Below, piece by piece: positions 1-8,653 of a stretch of DNA of 33,807 bases (its first letter is position 1; the number at the start of each line of letters is the position of its first letter). The translations under genes and the position numbers were made by a program. The stretch covers positions 1 through 33,807 of the forward strand of contig LUVW01000022.1 of the NCBI GenBank assembly GCA_001661515.1, in the 5' to 3' direction. A model generated the notes under the pieces. The model did no database searches, was not told where the DNA came from, and was given only the letters and a program-made list of their open reading frames with translations. The stretch is from Capniomyces stellatus. Its lineage: Eukaryota; Kickxellomycota; Harpellomycetes; Harpellales; Legeriomycetaceae.

Positions 1-360
1 CAATCCGATTGGTGCTCTCCTATAGTAGTAGTCATGAAGAAAAACGGAAAGTTAAGAATATGTTCGGATTATAGGAAATTGAATGCTATAACAAAAAAAG
101 ACAATTACCCTTTACCCAGAATAGACGACATATTCGATGCACTAGCGAACTCGAGGATATATTCGACCTTGGACGCGATGTCGGGTTTCTGGCAGGTTGC
201 AGTGAAAGTCGAGGATAGAAACAAAACAGCTTTTACAATACCTGGAGGAGGACTATACAGATATCGTGTCATGCCGTTCGGACTATCAAATAGTCCAGCC
301 ACGTTCCAAAGGATGATGGAAAGAGCACTAAAAGAAGTATTATGGAAAACGGCATTATAA
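1..360 (+). pseudogene. Ty3/gypsy reverse transcriptase fragment
   Basis: The frame is open from base 1, so the element starts outside the window; the first in-frame ATG (34) is only an internal Met. Visible hallmarks of a Ty3/gypsy (Metaviridae-type) RT are SPIVVV, then GKLRICSDYRKLN, the PLPRIDDIFDAL segment, STLDAMSGFWQV (RT motif with the first catalytic Asp), TAFTIPGG and the VMPFGLSNSPATFQRMM stretch. The frame stops at 358-360 just after the LKEVLWKTAL segment, exactly where the YxDD catalytic box should follow, and the next 390 bases are non-coding. The RNase H, most of the integrase and the YxDD box are missing, so this is a dead fragment rather than a gene. Assignment to gypsy RT is firm; whether it belongs to the same insertion as the integrase tail at 748 is inference. 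Confidence 0.9.
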
Positions 361-747
361 TTCTATATTTAGTACATTTATTAATTGTAAATTAAGTTGA
401 TAATTATATGCTGGTGCTTTAATTTCTAATTTGAAGTATTAATAAATATACCAAATATGACACCATAACATTTATAGCAAATGTATAAATAAATAGATTG
501 CTATTTTTCGAACTATTTAAATATAGCAGCTATCACCCAGACATTTTACTAAAGTATTTAAATGATCGAATTGGTCGTAACTTAATAATACCAACTTAAT
601 CAATGTTGTTATTAATTCAATAAAAATTATTTAACTAAAAATGAAAAGACTCGATGAACTATTTAATATCTAAATTAAGTTGTTTATATTAAATTAATCT
701 AAATAGAATTTTTAATAAAACTATTTAATAAAGAAATTGTATTATTA
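361..747. other. AT-rich spacer inside gypsy debris
   Basis: This stretch is very AT-rich with no coding frame of note. It separates the RT fragment from the integrase-tail fragment of a gypsy element and occupies the place of the deleted RNase H/integrase portion, so it is either replacement DNA or unrecognisable decayed element. Confidence 0.6.
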
Positions 748-937
748 CAAGTATTAAAATTGGTTGAAGTACCAGGAAAATGGGACCCGAAGTGAGAAGG
801 GCCATACGAAGTAAAACGTAAATTGAAAAAAGGTGCGTACTTGATCCAAGATGAAGATGGCAATAGAAACTTAGTGAACAGATATTCACTTAGATACTAC
901 CACGACACGCAAGGAATGATACCAGAAATCAAAAAAA
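748..937 (+). pseudogene. Ty3/gypsy integrase C-terminal fragment
   Basis: The frame reads VEVPGKWDPK, stop, EGPYEVKRKLKKGAYLIQD and ends with NLVNRYSLRYYH. This is the C-terminal tail of a gypsy-type integrase (the usual KWDPKWEGPYxV...GxYxLxxxxG pattern). The in-frame stop is TGA at 793-795, exactly where family members carry Trp, so a single G-to-A change from TGG explains it. The tail's last codons (EIKKK, from the A-run at 931-939) double as the oligo-T terminator of the minus-strand tRNA-Lys gene, so the fragment ends directly against that gene. It is non-functional and is probably the other end of the element whose RT lies at 1-360. Confidence 0.82.
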
Positions 938-944
938 AAGCTAG

Positions 945-1017
945 CGCCCAACGTGGGGATCGAACCCACAACCTTGAGATTAAAAGTCTCACGCTCTACC
1001 AATTGAGCTAGCCGGGC
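945..1017 (-). tRNA. tRNA-Lys (anticodon UUU)
   Basis: A 73-nt cloverleaf on the minus strand. The acceptor stem GCCCGGC pairs with GTTGGGC using two G-U pairs, the D arm contains AATTGGTA, the anticodon stem TGAGA/TCTCA encloses loop CTTTTAA with anticodon TTT, and the T arm is GTGGG TTCGATC CCCAC. No intron is present. A run of nine T on the minus strand (939-931) begins five bases past the 3' end and is a good RNA polymerase III terminator. CCA is not encoded. Confidence 0.94.
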
Positions 1018-2027
1018 CCATAAAATGAAGAGTTTTCTCTAGTACAAATTTATAAATAGAGAATACAAATTTTTCAGCAGGCAGGGCTTTCAAAAGGCGT
1101 GTTAATGATAGTCAACATATTGCATTACCACATGCAGGGTTGTAAATCAAACAAATATAAATTACCCGTGAATTGTCGTAGCTTAAACGTACGACCGAGT
1201 TAGGTACTTCTTTTTAATATAATTATTATTTACAAATATTGGTTTATTTAGTATAAGTTTCTAGTTTTTTTAAGCAATTGTATGCGTATGGATTGGGTTT
1301 TTTCCCATAGACAAGGTTTTTTTTTAATTCAATTCTACACGCACATTTGAATTTTTTTACAATATTTTACATCGTTTAGTTTAGTTTAATTTAATTTAGT
1401 CAAGATTTTATAGTATTTAAATCGTTTCGACTTGGATCGATCATTCAAAAAAAGGATGAGATTCGATCCAAACGAGCACAAAAGTTTAATGAATATTGGT
1501 TTTGTGTTACAGGGTCTTTTTTTCATACAAATAAAGTTTATTAAAATATAGTTTACTTTGTTTTTAAGAAGTCCATAAGTTATTAGTTAGTTTATAGTTA
1601 ATATATAGTTAGTTTATAGTTAGTTACACAGTTAGTTTAAAGTTAGTTTATAATTAGTTTTATAGTTAGTTTATTATAGTAAATATCATCAGTTTTATTA
1701 GGTTTACATAAATAAAAACTATAAAATACTAAATACAAAGTCTTAACCAAAGGATAAGTTAAGCAACCGTAGATCACCGAACATCTACGACAGATTTTGC
1801 AATTTTTGTTTAAATATTCTAAAAAGAACTCGAAAGTAGCACGGGTTTGACTTGTCGATGCAAGTTGGTCATTAATATTTCGGTTAACTGTCTGATCTGC
1901 GTCTACTTACTAGTGTTAAAAACCCTCGAGCCAACTTGAAATGGCATTCTGTAAATATCCAGAGATTCACCAGACAAATTTTCAAAAATTATAAGAAAAA
2001 AATGGGGACAAAGGCAAAAAAAAGAAT
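1018..2027. repeat. AT-rich spacer with AGTTAGTTTAT-type repeats
   Basis: No gene is seen. From about 1578 to 1680 the DNA is an imperfect tandem array built on the motif agttagtttat, with several near-copies; the rest is oligo-T/oligo-A rich spacer between two tRNA loci. Confidence 0.6.
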
Positions 2028-2109
2028 TGATGACTGTGGGGTTCGAACCCACGCATGTTTCCATATCAGGGCCTAAACCTGACCCCTTGGACCACTCGGG
2101 CAAGTCACC
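2028..2109 (-). tRNA. tRNA-Leu (anticodon UAG)
   Basis: An 82-nt class II tRNA on the minus strand. The acceptor GGTGACT pairs with AGTCATC, the D arm has the Leu-type GCCCGAGTGGTCCAAGGGG, the anticodon stem TCAGG/CCTGA holds loop TTTAGGC (anticodon TAG), a long variable arm TATGGAAACATGC follows, and the T arm is GTGGG TTCGAAC CCCAC. A run of eight T (2023-2016, minus strand) starts five bases past the 3' end. Its 5' end lies only seven bases after the 3' end of tRNA-Asp on the same strand. Confidence 0.94.
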
Positions 2110-2116
2110 AACTTAA

Positions 2117-2188
2117 CTCTCGGACCGGGAATTGAACCCGGGTCTCCAATGTGACAGACTGGGATACTCACCACTATACTATCCGAGA
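2117..2188 (-). tRNA. tRNA-Asp (anticodon GUC)
   Basis: A 72-nt cloverleaf on the minus strand with a perfect acceptor stem TCTCGGA/TCCGAGA. The D arm contains AGTATAGTGGTGAGTA, the anticodon loop CTGTCAC has anticodon GTC, and the T arm is CCCGG TTCAATT CCCGG. The seven-base spacer to tRNA-Leu (minus strand TTAAGTT) has no oligo-T terminator, so the two are probably transcribed as one precursor. Confidence 0.94.
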
Positions 2189-2745
2189 ATATTTTTGTTA
2201 GATTTATCGGCACCGTCCAATTGACTGAATACCTGACCTAAGATATAACACTAAATGTGTTATGATAACTAAATTCAAATGATCTACTATTGATCTTCTT
2301 CTCTGATATGTTTTTGGACTTATTATAATTTGTTACGCAACCAAATATATGTTGTATATAAATACAACATAAAAATACAATAGTTATTAATCAATGCATA
2401 TGGTTTTCGCCCACGGGTTTTTACATAGCATTGCCTAATAACTATAGCATTTCTTTTAGTTATTATAATTTTATTATTTCAATATTATTTATTAGTTATT
2501 CATATTTTTATTTAATTATTTAGTCGTTAGTTTTATTTAAATAGTTTCTTTTATGACATCGGATCGAACCTTGTCTTTTATTTTATAAGTAATTCAGTTT
2601 ATATTAATACATAGTCCAAAAACGCAAAGTAAGTGATCGTAGAATTGATGGATGGACTGATCATAGTAGTACAAACATATTATTTAATTTAAGGTCTAGA
2701 TATTTTATTTATTTAGTAGTAGAAGAAAATATCTAAACCTTACAT
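2189..2745. other. AT-rich spacer
   Basis: Nothing recognisable is seen beyond AT-rich spacer between the tRNA pair and the left end of the putative LTR. Confidence 0.5.
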
Positions 2746-3481
2746 TGTCGTATGTTTTTCTGGTAAGTCCAACCGCTCTTCCAATTCTGCAGTAGCTCTG
2801 CCAATTCCTTTACGATTATACCTTTTAACTTTCGACAGTATATTTTTATTGTTGTTGATTTTTATTGGACCACAATTCTATAAACTATAATGTATAAAAC
2901 TACCAAGATATCCAATATCTTATAAACCTACTTACACTATCTTTTTCCTAAGATACGTGTAACCCAAACCTAATCAAACTATGTTATATAATACTACCTA
3001 ATACTTTATGATACACTATTAAACAACACTAGCTTATTTATTGATCGATTGATTGCACCATTCCCTGATTCAATGATTGCTTCCTCGCTTGACACTTCTT
3101 CCTTTTTGTCCCTCGGCTGTCCCTTTTTATAGATAACTTCCTGCTATCTTCCTTCGCTGATACCGAAGTATTTCTTACTTATAAACTAAATAACTAAATA
3201 ACTAAATATACTAATAAACTAAGAATATATTGACCGTTGGTATTAACATGGCTGCGCCATACTTTAATAACAAGTCCTCGTTACTTCCTCGTTACTTCCT
3301 CGTATTCGTATATTGTTTCTGGTTAACCTTGCTGCACTTTAAACTGCATAATAGCTTTAATATATATATAAATAAACACCTTACTAATTTGCTCCGAATC
3401 AATTAAAAACCACAAGGGGCGAAATCCTCGACTCATCGTTCATTTTGTAAGTGTTCCTAATATGTCGTTTTTCATACGACA
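2746..3481. mobile_element. Probable solo LTR (736 bp)
   Basis: The block starts with TGTCGTATG and ends with CATACGACA, a perfect 9-bp terminal inverted repeat that also obeys the TG...CA rule of LTRs. Near the right end are a TATA-like run (about 3361-3375, tatatatataaataaa) and an AATAAA, in the order expected for U3-R-U5. There is no coding capacity. Flanking bases (ttacat on the left, atatac on the right) do not form a clear target-site duplication, so the insertion is old or the boundaries have drifted. No second copy of the LTR is seen in the window, hence 'solo'. This is a structural inference, not a family match. Confidence 0.5.
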
Positions 3482-3496
3482 ATATACAAGCTAATT

Positions 3497-3563
3497 ATTA
3501 TAGTTGGTTAAGGCTACATTGTTCGAGTCAGTAGGTTCTCGGTTCGATTCCGAGCACCCGACC
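3497..3563 (+). pseudogene. tRNA relic (intact T arm and B box, no 5' acceptor)
   Basis: The 3' half is tRNA-like: T stem CTCGG, loop TTCGATT, stem CCGAG, then CACCCGACC. GGTTCGATTCC (3541-3551) matches the pol III B-box consensus exactly, and TAGTTGGTTAAGG upstream resembles a D arm/A box. The 5' strand that should pair with CACCCGA is absent, and the anticodon region cannot be folded into a normal five-pair stem. TTTT follows at 3566. It is therefore a damaged tRNA or an isolated TFIIIC site rather than a functional tRNA. It begins about 15 bases from the right end of the putative LTR. Confidence 0.5.
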
Positions 3564-3731
3564 TATTTTATTTACATTACTTAGTATTTGTTATGTTATA
3601 TTTATATTTACTTATTATTATCTCCATAAGCCCAACATAAAAGTTGTTATGTTGGCCAACATATATTTAAGGAGTTTGTTCTTAGTCCAATAAACCTTAT
3701 CGAATTCTTAACTAAAGATATCTATCAAATA

Positions 3732-3959
3732 GATACTTATCATGTCCTTTTTAACACCAGTCATTAGGCCTGTTCCATTTTTCACCGATCGTTCTTTTGC
3801 TTCAATTCATGTATATCCGCGGATAAAACATTGTTTGGATTTCTCCGTCAGATATACTTCCTGAAGGCAGAAAGTCGTAGGTGTAACTCTGCCAAGCAAT
3901 AGGTCAAATTCCTCCTTTTTATGTTGGAGTGAGCGTATATTGTAGGTCACTACTTTTAT
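3732..3959 (-). pseudogene. LINE endonuclease N-terminal fragment
   Basis: Reading on the minus strand from 3959, the frame gives KVVTYNIRSLQHKKEEFDLL, then TPTTFCLQEVYLTEKSK, a TGA stop at 3809-3807, and then KNGTGLMTGVKKDM. The YNIRSL, CLQE and G-G-LM-VKKDM blocks are the first conserved blocks of the AP-like endonuclease of non-LTR retrotransposons; the catalytic Glu sits in CLQE. Downstream the frame decays, and neither the GDFN nor the SDH block follows. The start overlaps the stop codon of the upstream frame (3958-3956), as in LINEs with adjacent ORF1 and ORF2. Confidence 0.75.
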
Positions 3960-4825
3960 AATTTCCTGTCAGTTATTAAAAATCGGTGTTGGTCCCCCCC
4001 AGTTGTTTTGGGAAAGTTTCTTCTCTCTTTATTTTTACGGTCACGTCTGATTTTGCATCTCAGCGCCTTTTGAATTTTTCCAATTTCCTCTCTGGTGAAA
4101 TGTAACTCTTCATTGTTAATTAGAGAGACTCTGTGTCCCCAACTCTTGTTTCTTTTTTTTATTTTCTTCACTCTGTGTTCGGTAATTTTATAATGGCTAT
4201 AGAAGTTGATGTACTTTTTTACTGTTTTCTCATATAGTTTTGGTACATTAAGTTTTAGTACAGCTTTGTTGTTTTGTTTTGTGTGGGGTTCTGAGATCGT
4301 TTTCCAAAATATTCTTTTCACTCGTCTCCATGCTTATTTTATCTTTAGTTTTTTTTTATTAAAATCTTACTTTGCTTTTGCTTTTGCTTTTGCTTTTGCT
4401 TTTGCTTTTTTAAAAAGAAAAAGAATTTTTAGAGCCATATTATGGAAATAAATGGTTGTGACTTGTGAGGTTGGGATAGGGGGAGGGGGGTCACCTTTCA
4501 TGTCTTTGTCTGAAAAATCATCTTCCGAACTGCTGTCATTGGCAACTCTAATTCTAGCAGCTTTGGACTTGAATGATGGAATTTGTATAAACATAGGTTT
4601 AGGAGAACTTTCCAGAGATTGTGTCTAGTTTGGTGTTGGTGTATCCATTTCTGAAGTGGGCTCCGTTTCATCTATCTCGACATCACTGAGATGCGAGATG
4701 GAGAACAGGTTAATCGGATTGTCAAAAGACATTTCCTGATTTCTGTGAAGTTCTTTGACCTCACCTTCATCCATTCCATCGTTTGAAGATAAGTGCAAAT
4801 TAATCACAAGCTTTTGAAATTGCAC
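3956..4825 (-). pseudogene. Decayed LINE ORF1-like frame
   Basis: One minus-strand frame runs from 4825 to 3956 and is broken only by in-frame stops at 4627-4625, 4369-4367 and 4336-4334; no frameshift is needed. The translation has an acidic/Pro segment (DSSSEDDFSDKDMKGDPPPP) and a basic C-terminal half (FTREEIGKIQKALRCKIRR). A (GCTTTT)n microsatellite at 4371-4408 has become an alternating Lys-Ala run in this frame. It sits directly upstream of the endonuclease relic, which is why I call it ORF1; there is no recognisable zinc knuckle or RRM. All stops make it non-functional. Confidence 0.55.
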
Positions 4826-5403
4826 TTTTCTTTAGTCAATCCATTTTAACTGTCTAATCATTCAGCTAGTTAATGAAGGGGCATTTTTCTAAAAAATCAT
4901 CATACTACCACTATGCTAGCAACAGCTTAACCAATTCAGAGCTGTCGACCCTAAACCGCGTAATTGGATATGTTGGATATATTGTCATTCATCACTACTC
5001 ATCCATAAAACGCAGATTTGGCAGTATTGCATTTGTTTTGTTTTGTTTTGTTTTGTTTTGTTTTGTTTTGTTTTGCTAGTTTAACTAACTGTGTTATACT
5101 TTGGGATATCTGGTATGGCCCTATTTTCAGCAAATAACATAGTTGATCTAACCACATCGTCATAGCTGTTGCTGTTGCTGTTGCTGTTGCTGTGATTGAT
5201 TAGATTTTTTTGAATAATTCGATTAACAATAAAGTACAATCTTTTTATTCAGTCGCGTTCAGTTTACTAATTTAGACAGCTGTGACCCAGTGGATGTTTA
5301 GCACATAAAATATATTTGTGCAAACGGTGTGTGTACAAGGAGTTGGTCTTTCAACGCCTTTCCAACAGTTCACTTCCATATGTTCCCGCTTCAATAAATG
5401 GGT
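4826..5403. repeat. Spacer with TTTTG and GCTGTT microsatellites
   Basis: No gene is seen. A (TTTTG)n run lies at about 5034-5075 and a (GCTGTT)n run at about 5164-5193; the latter motif recurs at 6759-6785. Confidence 0.7.
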
Positions 5404-6250
5404 TTAATGAGTTTCATCCAGGTGTGTAGGAACATCTTTTGGCTCAAGTTTTGCTTCTTCCAGAATCCAGCTCATATGGTATTTTGCCTTTGTGACTATG
5501 ACAACATCTCGAGTACTTTCTGGAATATCAACCAACTTTGCCTCTTCAGACTCATCAGTAATGCTTAGATCACCTTCAAATGAAACCAACCCAGTTGATG
5601 CACTGTTGTATCCAGTCAAGTACAGCAGTCCTCCTGAATCCCCGTTGTTTAATGCACCATCCTTCCCTTGTCAAAGTAAAACAACGCACTTTGGGGCAAG
5701 TGGTTCTTAAATCCAAAGTGCTTTGAAACATCGCCTCCACTCACAAGGCTCGCATTTATTGCCTCCAACAGATTTCCCGCAAATGTGGAGCCATCCTCGT
5801 AGGTCCCCCTCCCCCCCAACCCAGCTGCTCGAGCCTTATACAACAAACCAGTTTCATAATTGTAGACTTTGGCGTACTTTATCCCGAGATTATGGAATCC
5901 CACTTCATCAACTCTTATCTGCACAATATTGTATCCGTAAGGCTTATTGTACTTGGGATGTATTCCAACTTTACTCGCTAAAACTATTTTCTTCTTCTGC
6001 AAACCAGAGCTTTGAACTGGTCGACATCTCAATTTCTAAAGCATTCTTATTTTCCAAATAATCTTTAACACGACGTACAGCCGTAAGAATGCCGTTCTTT
6101 GAAAATATCGATCCTCCACAATTATTTTCAGCAGGTTTGTCACCAATTTTTTACTGAGCCGTGCAGGGAAACAATATATACCAGCTCTTGTATCCCGAAA
6201 TAACCACCTACTACGACCCTCTTATACCTGCTCAATTCATTACAAGGCTG
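5404..6250 (-). pseudogene. Trypsin-like (S1) serine protease pseudogene
   Basis: Minus-strand pieces in successive frames give a chymotrypsin-fold protease: RVVVGGYFG (mature N-terminus, ~6223-6197), ELVYIVSLHG, ENNCGGSIFSKNGILTA (~6132-6079), IHPKYN with YNIVQIRV (~5960-5910), and NNGDSGGLLYLTGYNS with the GDSGG Ser motif at 5643-5629. At least three frame changes are needed: in the A-run near 6150, in the GAAGAAGAA run near 6000 and near 5665. The catalytic-His block TAAHC is replaced by TAVRR (6084-6070), and the Asp position of the DIAL block is Asn (5930-5928). The natural C-terminus is VPTHLDETH. The region upstream has stops, so any signal peptide is lost. It was once a secreted digestive-type protease; it is now dead. 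Confidence 0.82.
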
Positions 6251-6754
6251 ATCCCTTGATTAACTAGATCAAATCCCAAATCCAAACCCCAGGCTCCTGA
6301 AACCGATGCCAATAAATAACTGACTAGAATACTGACTGTACTGACTGTACTGACATTAACGACATTCACAACTGATAATACTGGTTTACTTTTTACTGTT
6401 TACTGTTTACTGTTTACTTTTTACTTTTTACTGTTTACTCTTTACTTGTTGCTGATTTCTAATTGCTAATTGATGTTTGTTAATTGCTAATTGATGTTTA
6501 CTTTTTACTGTTTACTCGTTGCTGATTTCTAATTGCTAATTGATGTTTGCTGTTTGCTGGTAATACTACTTGAAATTGGTTTATAAATGTGTGAATAAAA
6601 ACAGTGGTTTCCACTCGGTATTTACACAAATAAACCACAAGCCAAAGTTACAAGAACCATACTCAACTCGAATCTCGCTTTTAACTTACATAACACACTC
6701 TGTGCTCTTGTTTTTGTCTTTTCTACAATTTAAACGCACTTTTCGGCTAATAAT

Positions 6755-6787
<33 letters not shown>

Positions 6788-7659
6788 GTAAACACCGTAT
6801 TTTTCTAATAATACTCGTCCAACTCAATTGTAATGTTGCAAGCTGCTATGAAGCTGCTAGCTAGAGAGTAACCGCAATATCGGATGTGATGTATATCCTA
6901 ACTTTTTTGCTTCCAGAACTCTTTATTTCCACATTACTAACTTCAAAGTCTGGCCGATCAACTCGCCAATAGTTGGCGGTTTAAATATTGCTATGCTTTT
7001 TTGTATTTAGGCATAGTTTTCTGTTTTTCTGTCTGTTTCATGTTGGACTAAAGTGTTCCATGTTTAACCAGTTTGATTTCCACAATTTACTTATGTTTCC
7101 AAATAACAACTCTTTAACGTTATGGAGTTGGTGTAACTGTAAATGTTACAGTACATCGGTATTTACTTTCAGCGCTATACACACTATTGAGCAATAAACA
7201 TAAACGCAAGACTTTGACAAACAAAAATTGTGTTTCTGCAGAACTTTCTAAAGAGTCAAGTCCAGAATTTGACTGCTCTACCTTTTTCTATTTCAACACT
7301 CTTTCCTCCACGCGTTATGTTTTGCTAACTGATTAGACTTTTCAATTTTGGCATTTTTCTTGGTCACAAAATAGACACATATTTTTTGGATACTGGTTCT
7401 AACTGCAGGTTGACACAAGTACATGTCTTTCCCACCCAACATCTCTTTTTTTTATTGACAAAATAGACGCGTACTTTGTAGACACCGGTTCTACTGCAGA
7501 TTGGCATAAATACATGCTCTTCTGCCCATCATAATGCTACAAAAGAACCCCAATATTGAAAGACTCAACATCACTACTCAAAATCACTACTCAAAACTAT
7601 CATATTCCCTCTCCTTCCACTGTAAAAACCACGAATTGATGGCTTTGGTTTATAGGGAC
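6251..7659. repeat. Spacer with tandem repeats and protease scraps
   Basis: No intact gene is present. TTTACTG/TTTACTT heptamers fill about 6384-6440. A 31-base unit starting gttgctgatttctaattgct occurs at 6448 and again at 6518 (period 70). A (GCTGTT)n run lies at 6759-6785. The aspartic-protease-like scraps at 7341-7530 are listed separately. Confidence 0.65.
7341..7530 (+). pseudogene. Two tandem scraps of a pepsin-like active-site region
   Basis: Two degenerate direct repeats of about 75 bases on the plus strand each encode the first active-site loop of an A1 aspartic protease. Copy 1 reads FNFGIFLGHKIDTYFLDTGS, with DTGS at 7389-7400; copy 2 reads DKIDAYFVDTGSTADW, with DTGS at 7481-7492. 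They are in different frames, are bounded by stops, and lack the flap Tyr and second DTG. This is either a local duplication inside an old protease gene or two fragments of one. The D-T-G-S plus preceding hydrophobic strand is the evidence; the family call is moderate. Confidence 0.5.
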
Positions 7660-8526
7660 TGTAACGTCTTTCTATTCAACTGGCTCGCTGCATTCTGTAA
7701 AGTGGTCTTTATCACCTTTCCTACATTTATCCCACTTTTCAGGGTTCCTGCTGTTGCCCGACGTGTCTTTGGTCAGGTCTCCAAAATGGTCTGCCCAGAC
7801 TCCCAACTTTTCCTTTTGATCTATGGTATATTTTCCATCTTTCTTTAGAACTGGTCCATCTGCTACAGATCTGTCTATCCTTCCAAAATATTTTTTGATC
7901 TATTCCCAGTACTTCATGATGTCTTTGCTCGCAAACAGTTGGTCTGCCTCTCCTATCTTTTCTAATATTTCTTCTTTTCTGTCTTCAATTATCTGTATTA
8001 TGCTCTTGCTCTTGACCTTGTTGTATTTAGCCATTAGTGCCTTTGTTTTTTTTCTGAATTTTCCGTTATTCTTTCCATTTTTATACATCCTACTTTCTTG
8101 TTTTTTGTTTCTTATTTCCTGATTTCCTGGTTTTCTTTATTGCTTTAACAGTCTCAATCTTTTTTTGATCCTTTTACCTGTTTATTCGCATATTTTGGGT
8201 TTGAAAGAGTTCCCTCTTTTATCTACCGCTTCCAGTTGTTCTACTGAATCTCATATCTTGTCTAACAGCAACTTTACGTCTGTGTTTATATTGCTGGGTT
8301 GATCCAATAACACTTGGAATCTGTTGTCTGATACGGTCCTCTCCTTGTTTTCTTGTATATTTAGTACGTCTAACTTTGCTTTTTTGGGTGGTTTGTCAAA
8401 CCCTCCAAGCAGCCAGTTGCTAATAATTGGTATGGGGTCTAACATCTCCACATCTTTGAGTACTTTAGACTTGTTGGGTCTACTATTTATCTCACAGTAA
8501 AATACGTGGTCTGGTATGTTTCCCAT
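7660..8526 (-). pseudogene. LINE endonuclease end to RT linker fragment
   Basis: A single minus-strand frame from 8526 to about 7660 is interrupted by five in-frame stops (including 8253-8251, 7902-7900 and 7674-7672) without a frameshift. It opens with NIPDHVFYCEI, corresponding to the SDH catalytic block at the end of a LINE endonuclease with Ser changed to Pro. Then comes the helical linker KALMAKYNKVKSKSIIQII, and after a stop KKYFGRIDRSVADGPVLKKD with KLGVWADHFGDL, the segment that precedes the reverse transcriptase in CR1/L1-like elements. The RT itself is absent. A 15-base direct repeat lies at the 5' boundary (see findings). Confidence 0.72.
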
Positions 8527-8561
8527 TTTATTTTATTTTTATTTTTTATGTTTCCCATTTT
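8515..8561. repeat. 15-bp direct repeat around an A/T tract
   Basis: TATGTTTCCCATTTT occurs at 8515-8529 and again at 8547-8561, separated by a 17-base T-rich tract (A-rich on the minus strand, the LINE sense strand). The arrangement repeat / A-tail / repeat is what an extremely 5'-truncated LINE insertion with its target-site duplication would look like. Confidence 0.6.
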
Positions 8562-8653
8562 CATCATTTTTTTATTTATTTTTTATTATGGGTTCACTAA
8601 TACAATACTCAAAAATATTACAAAGCTAGTGGAACACTATCTAAAAAAAGTGA

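Noticed and set aside
3497..3563. Permuted or split tRNA gene
   Set aside because: A 5' half carrying the complement of CACCCGA was looked for upstream and immediately downstream and was not found.
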